From positions 1-64,000 of the forward strand of contig JADNYJ010000032.1 of the NCBI GenBank assembly GCA_015501075.1: a DNA stretch of 64,000 nt. The letters run 5' to 3'. The DNA comes from Gymnopilus junonius. Lineage: Eukaryota; Basidiomycota; Agaricomycetes; Agaricales; Galerinaceae. Each line of letters opens with the position of its first letter. Within the stretch, counting starts at the first letter, position 1. Made by a program: the position numbers and the translations under genes. The notes below the pieces were generated by a model. That model had not been told where the DNA came from. It saw only the letters and a program-made list of their open reading frames with translations, and did no database searches. Positions 42,648-55,061 of the stretch are shown here, one piece after another.

Positions 42648-45600
42648 TCAGGCGAAAATGGCGACCAGAATGATAAACGGAATATAAGTGATCAGAGACA
42701 ATACGGCCATGACTCGACATCGAGTCCGCCAAGATTTGGCATCTATAAAGATAAGAAATTATTCTTAAAACGAGTAAAAATATATATAAAATGGCACACC
42801 ATGTTCGACCTGAGGATCATCCAGCATGACAGCCTTTTCCGCATCTGTGCCGCCTAACCGCCTCGTTTTAGGAATAGGTATAAACAGCGCAGCCGCCCAC
42901 CACAAAGGGAATAAAATAAACCCAATAAAGAACAACCACGCATGCAACGGGCTCCCGCCCCGTTCCACCCACCCTCTCAGCGCCCAACGCGATTCGCCCT
43001 CCTGCACAAGGGAGGGCAATGACAATGTCCAGGGCGTATTTTGAACGGGAGGCGGCTTGTGGGGATCCCGCATATGAAATCTGCCCATCCGAGTTACAGA
43101 AGGCGCATGAGGGGAGATCAAAGCGGAAATGGGGATGGAGGCTTGTGAAAGGCTACGCCTCGAAGGAGGACGCTCCGACGGTCCTGCTTGTGGTTGTTGG
43201 GTGGTGGTGTTCGAGTAGTGAGATGCATGGCTTGCTGATGGGGCCACGGGAGGACCTTGAGGGTAGGTGTGGGAGGATCCTGCCATTGGGCCAAGACTTC
43301 CTCTGCTTGACCAGGATCCTGTCGACTTGGCATTGTATGGAATCTCGTCTGCTGGAGGAAATGTGCCGGTGCGCGAGCCTGAACGCGATGAAGCTGCCCT
43401 GCCTTCTGAAGTCTCTGTTAACCTCACACGTTTACTGCGATTGAATGACGAAGGTGCATGTCCAGAGGAGGATGTAGCTGATGCTCGATGTGCTGGGTCA
43501 AAAACCAAAGGTTAGCATTGAGAAAGAGCATAGAAAATTTCCCCTTACTGCGAGGGTCTGGGGCGAACGTAGCACGAGGCTCCTTCTGCTCCTTGGGTGG
43601 AGTTTTGTCGCCACCCACACCAGCTTCATCAGCCTTCCTCTTTCCCGACCCACTGGAGTACGATTTCTCAATGACAGGTGGCTCGCTTGGCGTGCGTAAA
43701 ACTGAATTTGTCGGTGTCGTGGGGGATGACTTGACAAGCGTCCGCCGCGAAGGGGAAGAAGGGAAGCCTCTGGAGTGGGCGACGTGACCGACAAGGATGG
43801 TGGCACCAGGAGCGTGGATGGGCCTCGGTCGTATATGGAGCCGAACGTCGGGCGGTGTCGAGTATTGAAGGTCTAGCAGACGGCGCACTCGTCGCTCTCG
43901 CTCCACCTCGCCGGGATATCGACCCAGAAGCAGAAGGATGCACCTCTCCCGAACTTTCGCTCCCCCGATCCATCATCTGTGATGAAGTAGACCCTGTATG
44001 TGGATTCGTAGAACCTCCATGGACATATCTTCGTGCTGTAAACTTCTTTCTGGAGCTGCACCCTGGGCGGAAGTGAAATTAGACTTGATTCTGGCAAAAA
44101 TATCGATCGATCCTTGTTGGTCCTTTAAATTATGAGGAGGGCGGCAGAACCTGACAAGACGAAACAAAGAATATGATTGGGCCAAGACAGTGAGTATGAA
44201 TGGAAGGCGGAAATTCAGAGCATTGTAAGACGATGTTTACCTGGACCTTGCAAGAAAAACGGAGAGCCCAGCCTCGATGCTGCTCCAGTCCACCTCTAGA
44301 GAAAAAAAGAAATAAAGGAACAAGGGAAAGATGGAAAGAAACGGTATCGGAGGTGAGGAGGTGATTGTGACGGCGTAAAGCACATGAGAACCCACGTTTT
44401 TGCATCGTGCCTTGCCGAATGCGGATCTATGGGCGTCTCGCGTCTTCCCAGCCGGCTTTGCTTCGACTCCTTGCACATCTTCGCCCAAAGCCAATCTAAT
44501 CATCTCCTTGGAGACCTGAATTTCCCAGCCTCCATCCTGTACGCGTTCGTCACTAATTAATGAAGCTTGCTTGGCACTGTATTCCGCACTGGACCTCCGA
44601 CTACTTGCAAGGCTGCTCTTGCTTTGATTTCGCGAATGCGTCCTCGATTTCAGGGTGTTTGTCACCTCGGAGTATAGCTGATCAATTGTGTTAGTAGATA
44701 TGCTCGTTCCGACACTCGATTTCGATCTTGGACGCGTGTTCTTTGGCGTACTCTTGATGCTTCCTATCCTCGTGGTACTCTTTGCACGCGTCAATGATGG
44801 AAGAGAATGCGTATGCCGCGTGAATCGGCCATGCTCGTCGACACCAAGGATTGTAGAGAACTCGTGTCTGCTTGATGAAACTCCAATTGCATTGGGCACG
44901 TTTCGGAATGCTGGGTGGTCAAGGGGGGGCAAAGGTGGAGGCGCTTCCTTGAAAGTAAAGTAGGACTCGTTTTTTTTGAAGTTGGGCTGAAGGGGCGGTG
45001 TGATCATGCCAAAAGTATGCGGTGAAGGAATATCTGAACCTCTTGGATAGTCACGGGAGGAATTCGAACGAGAGCGAGGAGTGGAAGTGTATAAGGAGCG
45101 TGGTTGAGATCCTGGTGTACCAGGCTGGTCTGAAGGCGGGAATCCCGAAGGACAAGTGACAAGGCTCTGGGATAGATTGGAATTACTCGACGAACTAGAT
45201 ATGCTATGTGCCTCGTCGTCCGGATCGAAATGTCGTTGACGAGACCGTTTCCCGAATGTCGATCTCCTCAGGACAGAACTTGTCGCCGTATGGGCAGCTA
45301 CCTCGTCTGCAAGAAGTCCTTCATCTGCAGTATGGAATGGATCGGTGTTAGGCATACTCTGGTCAAGCGTCTCCTTCTGATCCTCTTCTATAGTGTTCTT
45401 ATATGCTCCTATATGTCCGCCTTCTGATTCTCTAGGTCCATGTTCATTTGGTAGAGGACTTGTATTGTCTTCCAAATAAGCTTCTCTCTGTATGCGACGA
45501 GTCGTGCTGGGCGTGAGCCCCACAAAACCCGCGATATCAAGTTCCAGGGATTCTGGACGATCTAATTGGAATGCTTTATCTTGCCCCAAAGATGAAGAGG

Positions 45601-45730
45601 CAAGTTCCTCGGCGAGTGAGTTTATGTCCGGGTGTATCTTTTGCCCAATAAACGATGCAGTGCTGTTGCTGTTCTGGGTTTGTTCGAGGACGCTGTCTGT
45701 GGTATGTCTTCTCCGCCACCGTGGTAGCAT
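42648..45730 (-). CDS. Serine-rich protein with C-terminal membrane segments, unknown family
   Basis: Start ATG is at 45730 (MLPRWRRRHTTDS). The first exon, about 450 codons, is rich in Ser, Thr and Pro (SSSSSNSNLSQSL; PRSRSNSSRDYPRGSD). Further exons between 44280 and 42800 continue this character (KSYSSGSGKRKADEAGVGG; SRSGSRTGTFPPADEIP). The C-terminus has a hydrophobic segment (LHAWLFFIGFILFPLWWAA) followed by IPIPKTRR and an intron at 42799-42743. The last exon (DAKSWRTRCRVMAVLSLITY, then IPFIILVAIFA) holds a second membrane segment and ends at TGA (42650-42648). So it is a long disordered cytoplasmic part anchored by two closely spaced C-terminal membrane helices. The middle exons are uncertain. 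I do not recognise the family. Confidence 0.7.
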
Positions 45731-46349
45731 TCTAAGTGGCTATATGCTACCGTTGTCGTTGATAAATGTGCTTGGATAATACCATTAATTGCATTGATGG
45801 TGGCGATGTGTTGTCAATGTCGCAATGAGGGCAAGGCACAGCACAGAGGTGGATGTGAAGAGTCGACGTTGAAGCCACCTGTTTAGTATCATTCCTCCTT
45901 CTTAATGTGCACACTACAATAAATCACTTTATTCGTTATAATCCTGCCTCTTCAAATGTAGGCGAACCCCAGCTCGTTCCTCATTGGGACCATCTAGCTG
46001 GAAATCATCATCATCAATATCTTCATGTGCATTTGAATGTTGTCAGTTAAATAAGTTAAATATACATAAGGTACAAAATTGGGGTCTGAACCTGAAGGGC
46101 ATGCGGTTTACAATATTTTGACCCTTGACTCTGGATGGACATTCATCTCTCTTAAAGTATTAGATAATACATCTATACCTCTGTACAGTGTATAAATTTT
46201 AAAATCGCGAGAACGTTGGCGATCGCGGTAATGAGGTGGTCATGTGACAGGAAAATGAGGCCAAGCTGCCGAGGGGCAGTGTCACTGCAGGGACAGTTCG
46301 CCAACGTTTCCGTTGATCAGCTCCTTGCTCCTTGCCTCCAGCATTCACC
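45731..46349. other. Divergent intergenic region with a dispersed coding repeat
   Basis: The two flanking genes diverge, so promoters lie here. On the minus strand near 46020-45930 is the short frame IDDDDFQLDGPNEERAGVRL, matching the segment near 36720. This suggests a repeated, protein-derived element inserted here. Confidence 0.4.
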
Positions 46350-48409
46350 ATGGACAAGCTCGAATCCCTATCGAACACCCTTGCCAACATCACGCTCTAT
46401 GACATTAAGAGCATGTACAACCAGGTCCGTGCGCTTTTTATTCATCTCTGAACCGTATGCTGACATGGTATGCTTTAGGCAAAGAATGTCGTCCTGAACG
46501 TCAGTGAGATGGAGGCTAAAGTAAGGGAGGCCACAAATGACGACCCATGGTAAGTAAGGCTCCTTGATCCGAATTCCTAGGAGTAATTTATCGTGTTTCT
46601 AGGGGCGCCAGTTCAACACTGATGCAGGAGATCGCTCAAGGGTACGTGAGCTGTTAGCTTTCCCTGAAGGCTTTAATAATTCGTTCGGACCAATTTGACA
46701 GGACATTCCATTTGTAAGTCCTTCGTTTCATTTACGTGAAGTCTTAGTAATAATTACTTGGAATTTAGCCAATACTTTAACGAAATCATGCCCAGCATAT
46801 ACTCTCGCTTCATGGAAAAGGAGGCTAGCCAATGGCGGCAGATCTATAAGGTGTGCTTGGGTATATAAAAATGTTAATTCTGTAATTGGGCTAACATAGC
46901 CATAGGCCCTACAGCTACTGGAATACCTCATCAAGCATGGATCGGAACGCGTCGTCGACGATGCGCGATCACATATATCCACTCTCAAAATGCTCAGGAA
47001 CTTCCACTATATTGATGACAAAGGAAAAGATGAAGGAATCAACGGTGTGTATTTCAGCGATGCATCTTTCTGACTCTTATACCCCATTTTCTTTTATCTA
47101 GTCCGTAATCGCTCTCGTGAACTTGTGGAACTTCTCTCGGACGTTGAAAAGATCAGAGCAGAAAGACGGAAGGCAAAAGCTAATAAAAACAAATACGTTG
47201 GCGTTGGTAATGACGGATTTGGTGGAGGCATGAGCTTTGAATCTGGCGGTGGAGGTAGATATGGTGGCTTTGGCAGTGACAGTCTCGGAGGTGGTTCATC
47301 ATCTTACAGCGGAAACGGAAGTTATGCAAACGGTAAGCATATCCCTCAAATGCCGTCCTCCCTACCTCACCTCAGGACAACTAGATCACTACAGCGGAGG
47401 TAGTAGTAGTCGTGGAGCAGGTAGTACTTCTTTTAGCGACAATCGCCGTCCTTATGAAGAGTACAATGCTGGCGATGATGAAGTTGTCTCTCATCCAACT
47501 TCGCCCGTTCGGTCAAACTCTGTTCGAACACATGCGAGGAAAGCTTCGGCTCCTCCACCTGCTCCACAACCCGTCGTCGACCTCTTGGGTGGCTTTGATG
47601 ACGAGAGCTTCGGTGCTCCTGCACCAGCACCGGCGCCTGCGATGAATAAAGCTCTCCCTGCCGTGTCGAATGCGCATGTCAGTATTGACGGTAAGTATTC
47701 TTCGTTCATTTTCAAAATTTGACGCTCATGTAAATCTCCCCTGATAGACGATGACTTCGCCGATTTCCAGGCTGCACCGGTCCAAGCTGCGCCTGCTCCT
47801 GCTCCTGCTCCTCCAGCACCCGCCAAGAGGCCCACTCTTATGGACATGCTAGGCTCTTCCCAGACACAGGCAGCTGCTACTTCTGGGTTCGGACAGCCCA
47901 TCCAACCACAGCAACCGCAACCTATTGGCTATGGTATGGGTATGGGGCCCACTTCCCCCACTATGGGAATGGGTATGAGTGGTCATCGCCAGACGCAATC
48001 CTTCTCCGTTCAATCTGGCCAGTTTGGTGCCCCACTGGTTCCTCAACAACCCCAGTCCCAATTCGGAGGTATAGCTCCTATGCGTCCCATGTCTTCCGTC
48101 CCAGTCAACACTACCCGTGGTGCAGCTTCTCCAGCTCCTCCTAAAAGCAGCGGGGGCGGTAACTTCGATGATTTATGGTCTCTCTCCCTTGGATCTACAT
48201 CTACGTCGAAGCCCATTGGTGCTGCAACGGGGGGGAAATCTATAAAGGATCTCGAGAAAGAAAAGGCTATGGCTGGGTTGTGGGGTGGTCAGCAACAGTC
48301 GCAGGGTAGGCCGGGTGGCGCTGCTCAGCCTCCATCTGCGTTCGGGGCATTTGGGAACGGCGCTCCTCCGTCATCGTCCGCTGGCGGTGTTGATGACCTT
48401 CTTCTGTGA
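46350..48409 (+). CDS. ENTH-domain clathrin adaptor (Ent3/epsin-R type)
   Basis: Start ATG is at 46350: MDKLESLSNTLANITLYDIK. The ENTH domain is spread over several small exons: KNVVLNVSEMEAKVREATND, YFNEIMPSIYSRFMEKEASQ, ALQLLEYLIKHGSERVVDDA and RNRSRELVELLSDVEKIRAE. The first intron is 46425-46478. A Gly/Ser-rich then Pro/Ala-rich tail follows, with acidic-phenylalanine motifs (DDDFADFQ; GNFDDLWSL) of the kind that bind clathrin-adaptor appendages, ending VDDLLL before TGA (48407-48409). ENTH proteins bind phosphoinositides and recruit adaptors. Similarity to Ent3 (trans-Golgi/endosome, with GGA and AP-1) rests on the ENTH start and the lack of visible UIM motifs. It appears intact. Confidence 0.88.
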
Positions 48410-49839
48410 ACGTACAGGTTTGGTGGATGAAAGAGGGTAGCCTTAATCAATTTCTTTTTATCATCATTCCCCGTTCTTTCTCCTTTTTTTGCTCTAGCTT
48501 TTGGAATGATTGAACATGGATTCTTTAGTTGATATCGGAGCTTGCAAGATGTTGTAAGGAATAGAAGTTTGTCGACGTGAGCCAAAAACTAAGTTGAGAA
48601 GGTGCGAGTGCTTTCTACTTTGTAAACGAAGCTAGCATTTACTCATATGTTTCATCTTGGGTTAAGATATTTTGCTCCCTCAGTTCTATCAAAAGTTGTG
48701 AACCTCTGACAACCCGAATGAACTATCCTTGTACAGTGTGAATAGTCTGCCGGCTGGAACTGCCAATCTTGTCTAAGTCAGATGCGAAACTCCCGCCCAC
48801 TGAACTTAACCTTCTTTATTCTTGTGCACAGTTCCTTGTTGTGCTCGACTCTCAGCGGCTCCAGCCTATTGACTTGCATGGTAATTAGGAACCCGGCACA
48901 TTGTTCGCCCACTTATTTCGGCGAGCCAGAATAGTCAATCACCACACCCCCGTTTCATTCCAACAGTTCAGACGTCAGGCTCATAGGTTCGTATGTTCTT
49001 CCTATCGCATTACCAATCGGAGAGATGTTTCTATCTCTGCTATAGGCTATCATTGCCCGCTAGAACAGTGCCTCGCGTTATGGCTCTCTTGTGGCTTTTG
49101 CCCTGTTGTCATCGTGGTCATGGAGGACTCAATCTAACATTAGAGAGGGTTGCGCCATTCACACTTGCATGTGCCCATGGCGGTGCAGTGTTTGAGGTGT
49201 CGCAGGACGATGTGCGGTCAGTGATACTGTTAATAAATAGGCGCTGGGTGTTCTGAATGAATTACTTGCAGCTCAGAATGCAATTACCGAAAAGACAGTC
49301 GTGCATTGTAATTCGTTCTAGTAACAGTTCTTGGTCAGAAACTGATCTGGCTTGAACTTGTGTCATTATTCTTCACGCCACTGAAATAGCATGATTAAAC
49401 CATTTCCGTCTAGGTCACCGCAGGTCATGCGTAAGTCTAAGTTTTGTTTTCATCCATGTTCGTAGCGTGTAGTGTGTCAGTGTGTATTTGTTGGCCGTCA
49501 CTCCTGATATTGTCTGGAATGGCATCTCTTTTTTCTCTGTATCTCTATGAGCTTGATTATAGCAAGAAGAAATACTAATTCCACCAACATAAACTTGAGG
49601 AAAATCAGTGGAAATTCATCAGAGGGTTTTTGCGGAAACCTTACATAAAGGGCCTCCCGCCAAACAAGACTCAAACAAAAGCACACCTACGATATCCCAA
49701 ACGCATCCAATTAGCTGTGTATATTCACAGCAATTATCTTCCCATCCACATTGCAGGTTAGCGGCCACAACCTGCAATTATCTGTATTGAGTTCATCATA
49801 AACTATTTCAGAACAATTTTAATATCGCCTGCAAAAGAA
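48410..49839. other. Intergenic region of about 1.4 kb
   Basis: I found no supported gene, tRNA or repeat on either strand; short open frames lack splice partners. The left part holds the ENTH gene's 3' untranslated region and the right part the NOT2 promoter. Confidence 0.4.
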
Positions 49840-52275
49840 ATGAATCGGCCAGGTGAGCACGAAACATCCATACACAGCCCAACCAACATTTCCACCCTTT
49901 TGGAACATCTTTTCTGAGCTTCTATGTTTTCAGGTCAACCACAACAAAGAGCGCCGAATCTCGCGACGAATCCCGCCCTTTCAAGCCAGTTTCGACCGAC
50001 ATACCCTACGTATGGCATGCCACCAAGAACCGTTCTTCAAGCGGGCTCTGGCTACGTCCCTACTCTGCAACCGAATAGTCATAGAACGGCAGCACAAGCA
50101 GGACAGGTGCAGGTATTAACGGGGCAACCGAGCCAAAGTTTTAATCAACCCCGGGGGCAGAGCAATTACGCTTTTGGAGGTGGAGCACTTGGGCAACATC
50201 AGCCGTCAACGGTTTTACAACAGCAACAGCCACTATTATCACAGCAGCAACAACAACAACAGCCTCCGCAAACGAATGGGAGTCAGAGCACGATATCTTC
50301 TTTGCTTGGACAAACTTCGGTGATGGGCACGACACCAGCATTATCATCCGCGACAGAGGTTAGCTTAGACCCCAACGATTTTCCAGCATTAGGATCGACA
50401 CCAGCGAATACCAATCCCAGCAGTAGTAATAATACGTCAGGTTCGGGAACGACGAGCTATGCTAGTCAAGCAGGGACAGGTGTAACACTAGGGGGTACAG
50501 GGGGTTCAGGCAGCAATGTCCCCAGCACTCTTACTGGCACACATACACGAGACTTTACACCTGACGACTTTCCGGCGCTCGGGGGGCAAGTGCAAACGGC
50601 TCAGCAGTCGCGAGACAGCCTGCAGAATCAACTCTCTGCGTCAGAAAGTTTGTCTCATCCGCCCGGACTGAATGGCTTTTCCTCTTCGGAACAACAACAA
50701 CAGCTCCGTCAAAATATGCTTGGAGCTGGCTTGCAACAAGGTACTCCTGGAATGCTGAATTTAGTATCTACGCAGTCGCGGAATGTACATCCAGGCTTCC
50801 AACAGGGCCAGACAGACGCAGAAAAGCAACAGCCAAGGGTGGGTTCTACCTTTTTCGGACATTTTTCTATATTCGAGCAGGACTTCTCCTTGTTAAACTG
50901 TCTTTTTTGCGATCGAATTTGTTCTTCGATTAGTGGATTCAAGCTGACTGTACTCATTCATAGAATAATTATTCTTTGAAGTTGAATCAAGCAGCTCATG
51001 CAGCATGGAACTCCCCAAATGCCAATCCAAATACTCAATCCCAACAACCGCCCTCAGCTGTTGCTGGTGTAAGTTTTGATCCACGATCACTACGTTCTGT
51101 TTTAACTTAGTCTTCTTCATGTCCAGCCAAATGGTATTTGTTCGCCAAACTTTGTGCTGCGTATATTTATGGGCATCCGCCTTCCTTTTTGACTTATAGG
51201 CACATTTTCACAAAATCAATCGACACATGCAGTCGGTGGGGTCTCGAGTACCACTGCTCCTCCGACAAGTGGACCACCATTCTCGTCAAATGGGCTCAAC
51301 CCGGGCGATTCACACGCAAATCCAAGTATGCCAAACCCAAATGGAAGTGCGAATCCTCCAGCTGCACCAAGTAATGCCGTGAATCCGACGACATTACAAC
51401 CGAGTTCAACGCCACATCTGCAATTTCCTCAAACGCCAGCACAACAGGTTTTAGTCAGCGCAGCGGATCGATGGGGCTTATTGTCATTAATTGCGATGTT
51501 GAGGAACGCGAACTTCGATGCAGATCAAGGTCTGACGAGCATAGGAACAGATTTGGGAACGATGGGTTTGGACATGGGGTTCCCTGGGTGAGCCCTTGTA
51601 TTATTTTACTTTTGCAGCTGAGTGCTCATTGCACGACCAGAAATCTGTACTCGACGTTCATCACACCCTGGGCAGACCAGTCGGCGGCCCGAAGTGTGGA
51701 ACCCGATTTTCACCTACCGGCGTGCTACCTCAGCGTCCAAGCTCCACCACCTGGTCCAGCAAAGGCGGCTTTGTTCAGCGATGAAACCCTCTTTTTCATG
51801 TTCTATTCGAGTCCGAGGGATGCCTTGCAGGAAGTGGCAGCCCAAGAACTGTACGTGTCTACGTTTGTTTGATTTCATTATCCGTCGTTCATCGACTTTT
51901 TCTCCCTCCTTGTATGACTTGGTTTACTTACCTTCATTTAGGTGGAATCGGAATTGGAGATACCATAAAGATCTCCGCCTATGGATCACTAAGGAAAGCG
52001 GGACATCTCCATCGCAGAAATTACAGGGCGGCGCCGGCGAACAGGGTTCATATACTTTCTGGGATCCAGAAAACTGGTCCAAGGAGCGAAAGGATATGAC
52101 GGTGCTGTATACTGATTTGGAGGAGAAATCTGTGCCTGCGTTCCTATCAGGCCCTGGACTTGTTCTTCAGGGAACCGCTCAACCTCAAGCGGCGTCTCAA
52201 CAGCCTGCACAATTACCATCTCAGCCACAATTGGCGTCAAGAGGCGCGTTCCATATGGGCATGGCAGGCCTTTGA
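49840..52275 (+). CDS. NOT2: CCR4-NOT complex subunit NOT2
   Basis: Start ATG is at 49840 (MNRP), with an intron at 49853-49933. The N-terminal half is Gln/Ser/Gly-rich (QQQQPLLSQQQQQQQPP) and holds two DPNDFPALGS/PDDFPALGG-like motifs seen in NOT2. The middle has SAADRWGLLSLIAMLRNANF and DLGTMGLDMGFPG. After further introns the NOT-box domain follows: LYSTFITPWADQ, DETLFFMFYSSPRDALQE, RNWRYHKDLRLWITKESG and TFWDPENWSKERKDMTVLY. It ends at TGA (52273-52275). NOT2 joins NOT1 and NOT3/5 in the CCR4-NOT complex, which shortens poly(A) tails and influences transcription. Introns near 50840-50980 and 51070-51330 were placed only approximately. Confidence 0.9.
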
Positions 52276-52877
52276 GATGACTTTTTGCGCCCCATTTAAT
52301 CAAACTTACCTGTCATTTCCTACCCATTCTTTGTTATTCCTACCCTTCTCTGTGGTTGACAGACTCTTCGCGACCTTTGTACTACTTGTACTTAACCCAG
52401 CTGTTCTGGTGTTATTATCCATTTTTCCCGCGTTGATTCAACGATCTTTGTCGTTCCGTTCCGTTCGTAAGTGCTGTGGTGTATTACACGTTGTCCATGG
52501 CTCTGTTGTCGAGAAACATCATTAGTCCGAGTTTGGTTTGTCAGTATCCAAGCCATGTTTGCCCGGTATCGATTGATCCCCAGATGAAATGTATGCTTTT
52601 GAAGCATTGGAAGTTGGGAGGTGGATTCGAGACTCCGCGAATATTGTTGAGCCCACTTGCTGGGTTCTCTCGCTGATGATCGAGCCCTCCCTCCCCTTCT
52701 CATCTACCAGCCTTCAGCCTCAAATCGTCTCAGAAAGATCGATAAATTATTTTATTAAAAGCCATGACCCATCTCGCCAAGGTATAAAGGTTGGAAGCCA
52801 AAGCAAATGGTCGGACAATTTTAACACGCGCTCAAATGTTTTTGGCCGGAGAAACTGAATTCGAAATACCCTTCTCC
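52276..52877. other. Intergenic region NOT2 - GGTase-I beta
   Basis: Tandem genes on the same strand; this contains the NOT2 3' region and the promoter of the prenyltransferase gene. An in-frame upstream ATG at about 52837 could extend the next protein by 14 residues. Nothing else was recognised. Confidence 0.4.
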
Positions 52878-54493
52878 ATGACCGACATATCATCTCAGCT
52901 CCCTCGACTCTCTCGCGCTGCACATGCCGCTCATTGTAAAAGATGCCTATCTGGTGCGCTACCATGCCGTAAAGGTGTCGGTGGGAATGTATACCAACCT
53001 TTTTGACTTTCTCAGGGCTTCCGGCTTCTCAGACAGATGTCGACGCGTCGAGGTGATTAACCATTTTCAATAGTCTTTTTTGTACGTCACATATTGATTC
53101 TACTTGCTTTTCGTGGCAGGTTGGCGCTTGGTTTCTATTGTATAGGATCACTGGACTTGCTCGGACTCCTGGAGAGCCAGGTACCTTCTGGTGAACGCGA
53201 AGACTGGAGAGCATGGCTTTGGAAGCAACAAGCTCGTTAGTCACCTGCGAGGACGACTTACGTGCCCTGAGCTCATATTTACTGTAAACAGGGGGGAAAT
53301 ATGGCTCTGGATTTAGGCCTAGCCCACTCATGACCGCTCAGCGCCTCTCTCACGAAGAGTCGGTACGCCTAGCTATATTCTGCGATCGATTGCTTTGAAC
53401 CTAACATTCTTTCAGATGGAATATACAGATTATGATACCCCTCATATTATCATGACTTACACGGCATTACTTTCGCTTGGTATCCTTCGAGATGATTTCT
53501 CGAAGCTGGACCGACCAGGACTCCTTAAATTTCTCCGTTCTTGTCAACGAGCAGACGGAAGGTGAATAAAGCTTGCTTCAGATCTTTTGCTATAACTCAC
53601 TATCTCTTAGTTTCTCCACTGTGCCTGGGAGCAACGAATCCGACCTACGCACACTTTATTGCGCTTTTGCTATCAGTAACATGCTCAACGACTGGTCGGG
53701 CGTTGATATCCCGAGTGCTATATCTTTCGTTGCAACATGCAGGGTAATTCATTGAAAGGATTTGTTCCGTCGTTTTTATATATGCTGATACAGTCTTATC
53801 ATAGACCCACGAAGGCGGCTACGGACAGTCTACTCATTGTGAAGCTCAGGGTCAGTTTTATCTCCTTTTTCTTGACGGGGTTGTATAGAACTGTTGAGCA
53901 GGTGGAACTACCTATATCGCTGTCGCCTCTCTTTCTCTGGCTTCTACATGGACGGGCCAGGCAGAATACTTAACAAACACCGAAAGAGACACAACCATTA
54001 GGTGGCTAGTTCAGAACCACGATAAGTCTGGTGGTTTTTGCGGTCGGACAGGGAAGAATGCAGACGCGTGCTACTGCTTCTGGTGCGGCGCCGCATTGAA
54101 GGTTGGAACGATATCTGAATTTGGCGACTCATCGAATACTAAAGCCAACTTTTTAGATACTAGGCGCAGGCGACCTAGTCGATGCAGATGCCCTAGCTTC
54201 TTTCCTTGCCAGATGCCAATTCAAATACGGGGGCATAGCTAAAGCGCCAGGCGAAAGTTCCGGTAAGTACTATGATGACAAAAGCACGCTCATTTTTCTG
54301 AAGGAGGGTGAACTCCACAGACCCTTATCACACCTACCTGTCGCTCGCTGCGTTGTCCATGTATCCGCCAAGGCCAGAGGTTGCAGGAGCGCAAGCGCCA
54401 TCGTGGAGGTTTGAACCTCTTGACCCTTTGCTTAACGCAAGGGAAGATACTGCTTTGTGGGTTCGGATCCATGTGCCTGAGAAGGCGGTCTAG
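52878..54493 (+). CDS. CDC43: Geranylgeranyltransferase type I beta subunit
   Basis: The start was chosen at MTDISSQLPRLS (52878); an upstream ATG is possible. Exons give RAAHAAHCKRCLSGALP, RLALGFYCIGSLDLLGLL, MEYTDYDTPHIIMTYTALLS, the repeats typical of prenyltransferase alpha-alpha barrels (RADGSFSTVPGSNESDLRT; THEGGYGQ; KSGGFCGRTGKNADACY), and the zinc-binding residues (Asp and Cys in DACYCFWCGAAL, His in SDPYHTYLSLAAL). The C-terminus ends VRIHVPEKAV before TAG. With the shared alpha subunit this enzyme attaches geranylgeranyl to CaaL proteins such as Rho1 and Cdc42. The SDPYHTYLSLAAL context and overall pattern favour type I over farnesyl- or Rab-transferase beta subunits. It appears intact over about eight exons. 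Confidence 0.87.
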
Positions 54494-55061
54494 AGGATAA
54501 AGGAATGGTTGTTTTGTTCCAGAACATCGATAACGGACCAAAGGGTCAAACACGATAACACGTTCATTTCCGAACTGTCTTTAAGAAGGGATATGGCGTT
54601 ATTTATTTTCGCTGTTAGGATTGTTCCCCTTTAGTTAAGAGTTGCAACTTATATGTCAGTTCGGCGGACTTGTACATCGTCTTGATTATCTCGAGGTATC
54701 GATTTTGGGGTTGGATCGAGCACACTCTAGTCTCTTCATTGGCTTGAAGGTTTTATTAGTTCAATTTCATGTAATGAAGATGATTTCTAAGCAGAAGACT
54801 TGAAGAGTCGCACTTAATCCTGGCTTCCGAAGGCGTATTACTAGTACATTTTTGTACACATTGAGGTTACATAACCTGAACATTATTATCTCACCGCCCC
54901 ATGTTTACTGTATTTATCTATTTGTTTTGCAGAAAATAATCCAGGTGAAAACCTTCCTGTTCAAGCTTCAAGTTGACCGCAGTGCACGACTTAGACTATC
55001 TAAATGAGCATCGTACATGTAGTACTCGCCCATCATCGTCATCGCCTCGTGAGCCTCGATT
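54494..55061. other. Intergenic region
   Basis: No gene is supported. It contains the 3' end of the prenyltransferase gene and the upstream region of the next, unrecognised gene. Confidence 0.4.

Noticed and set aside
48410..49839. tRNA or other RNA gene in the longest gene-free stretch
   Set aside because: No cloverleaf-compatible box A and box B pair was found by eye; a covariance-model search would be decisive.
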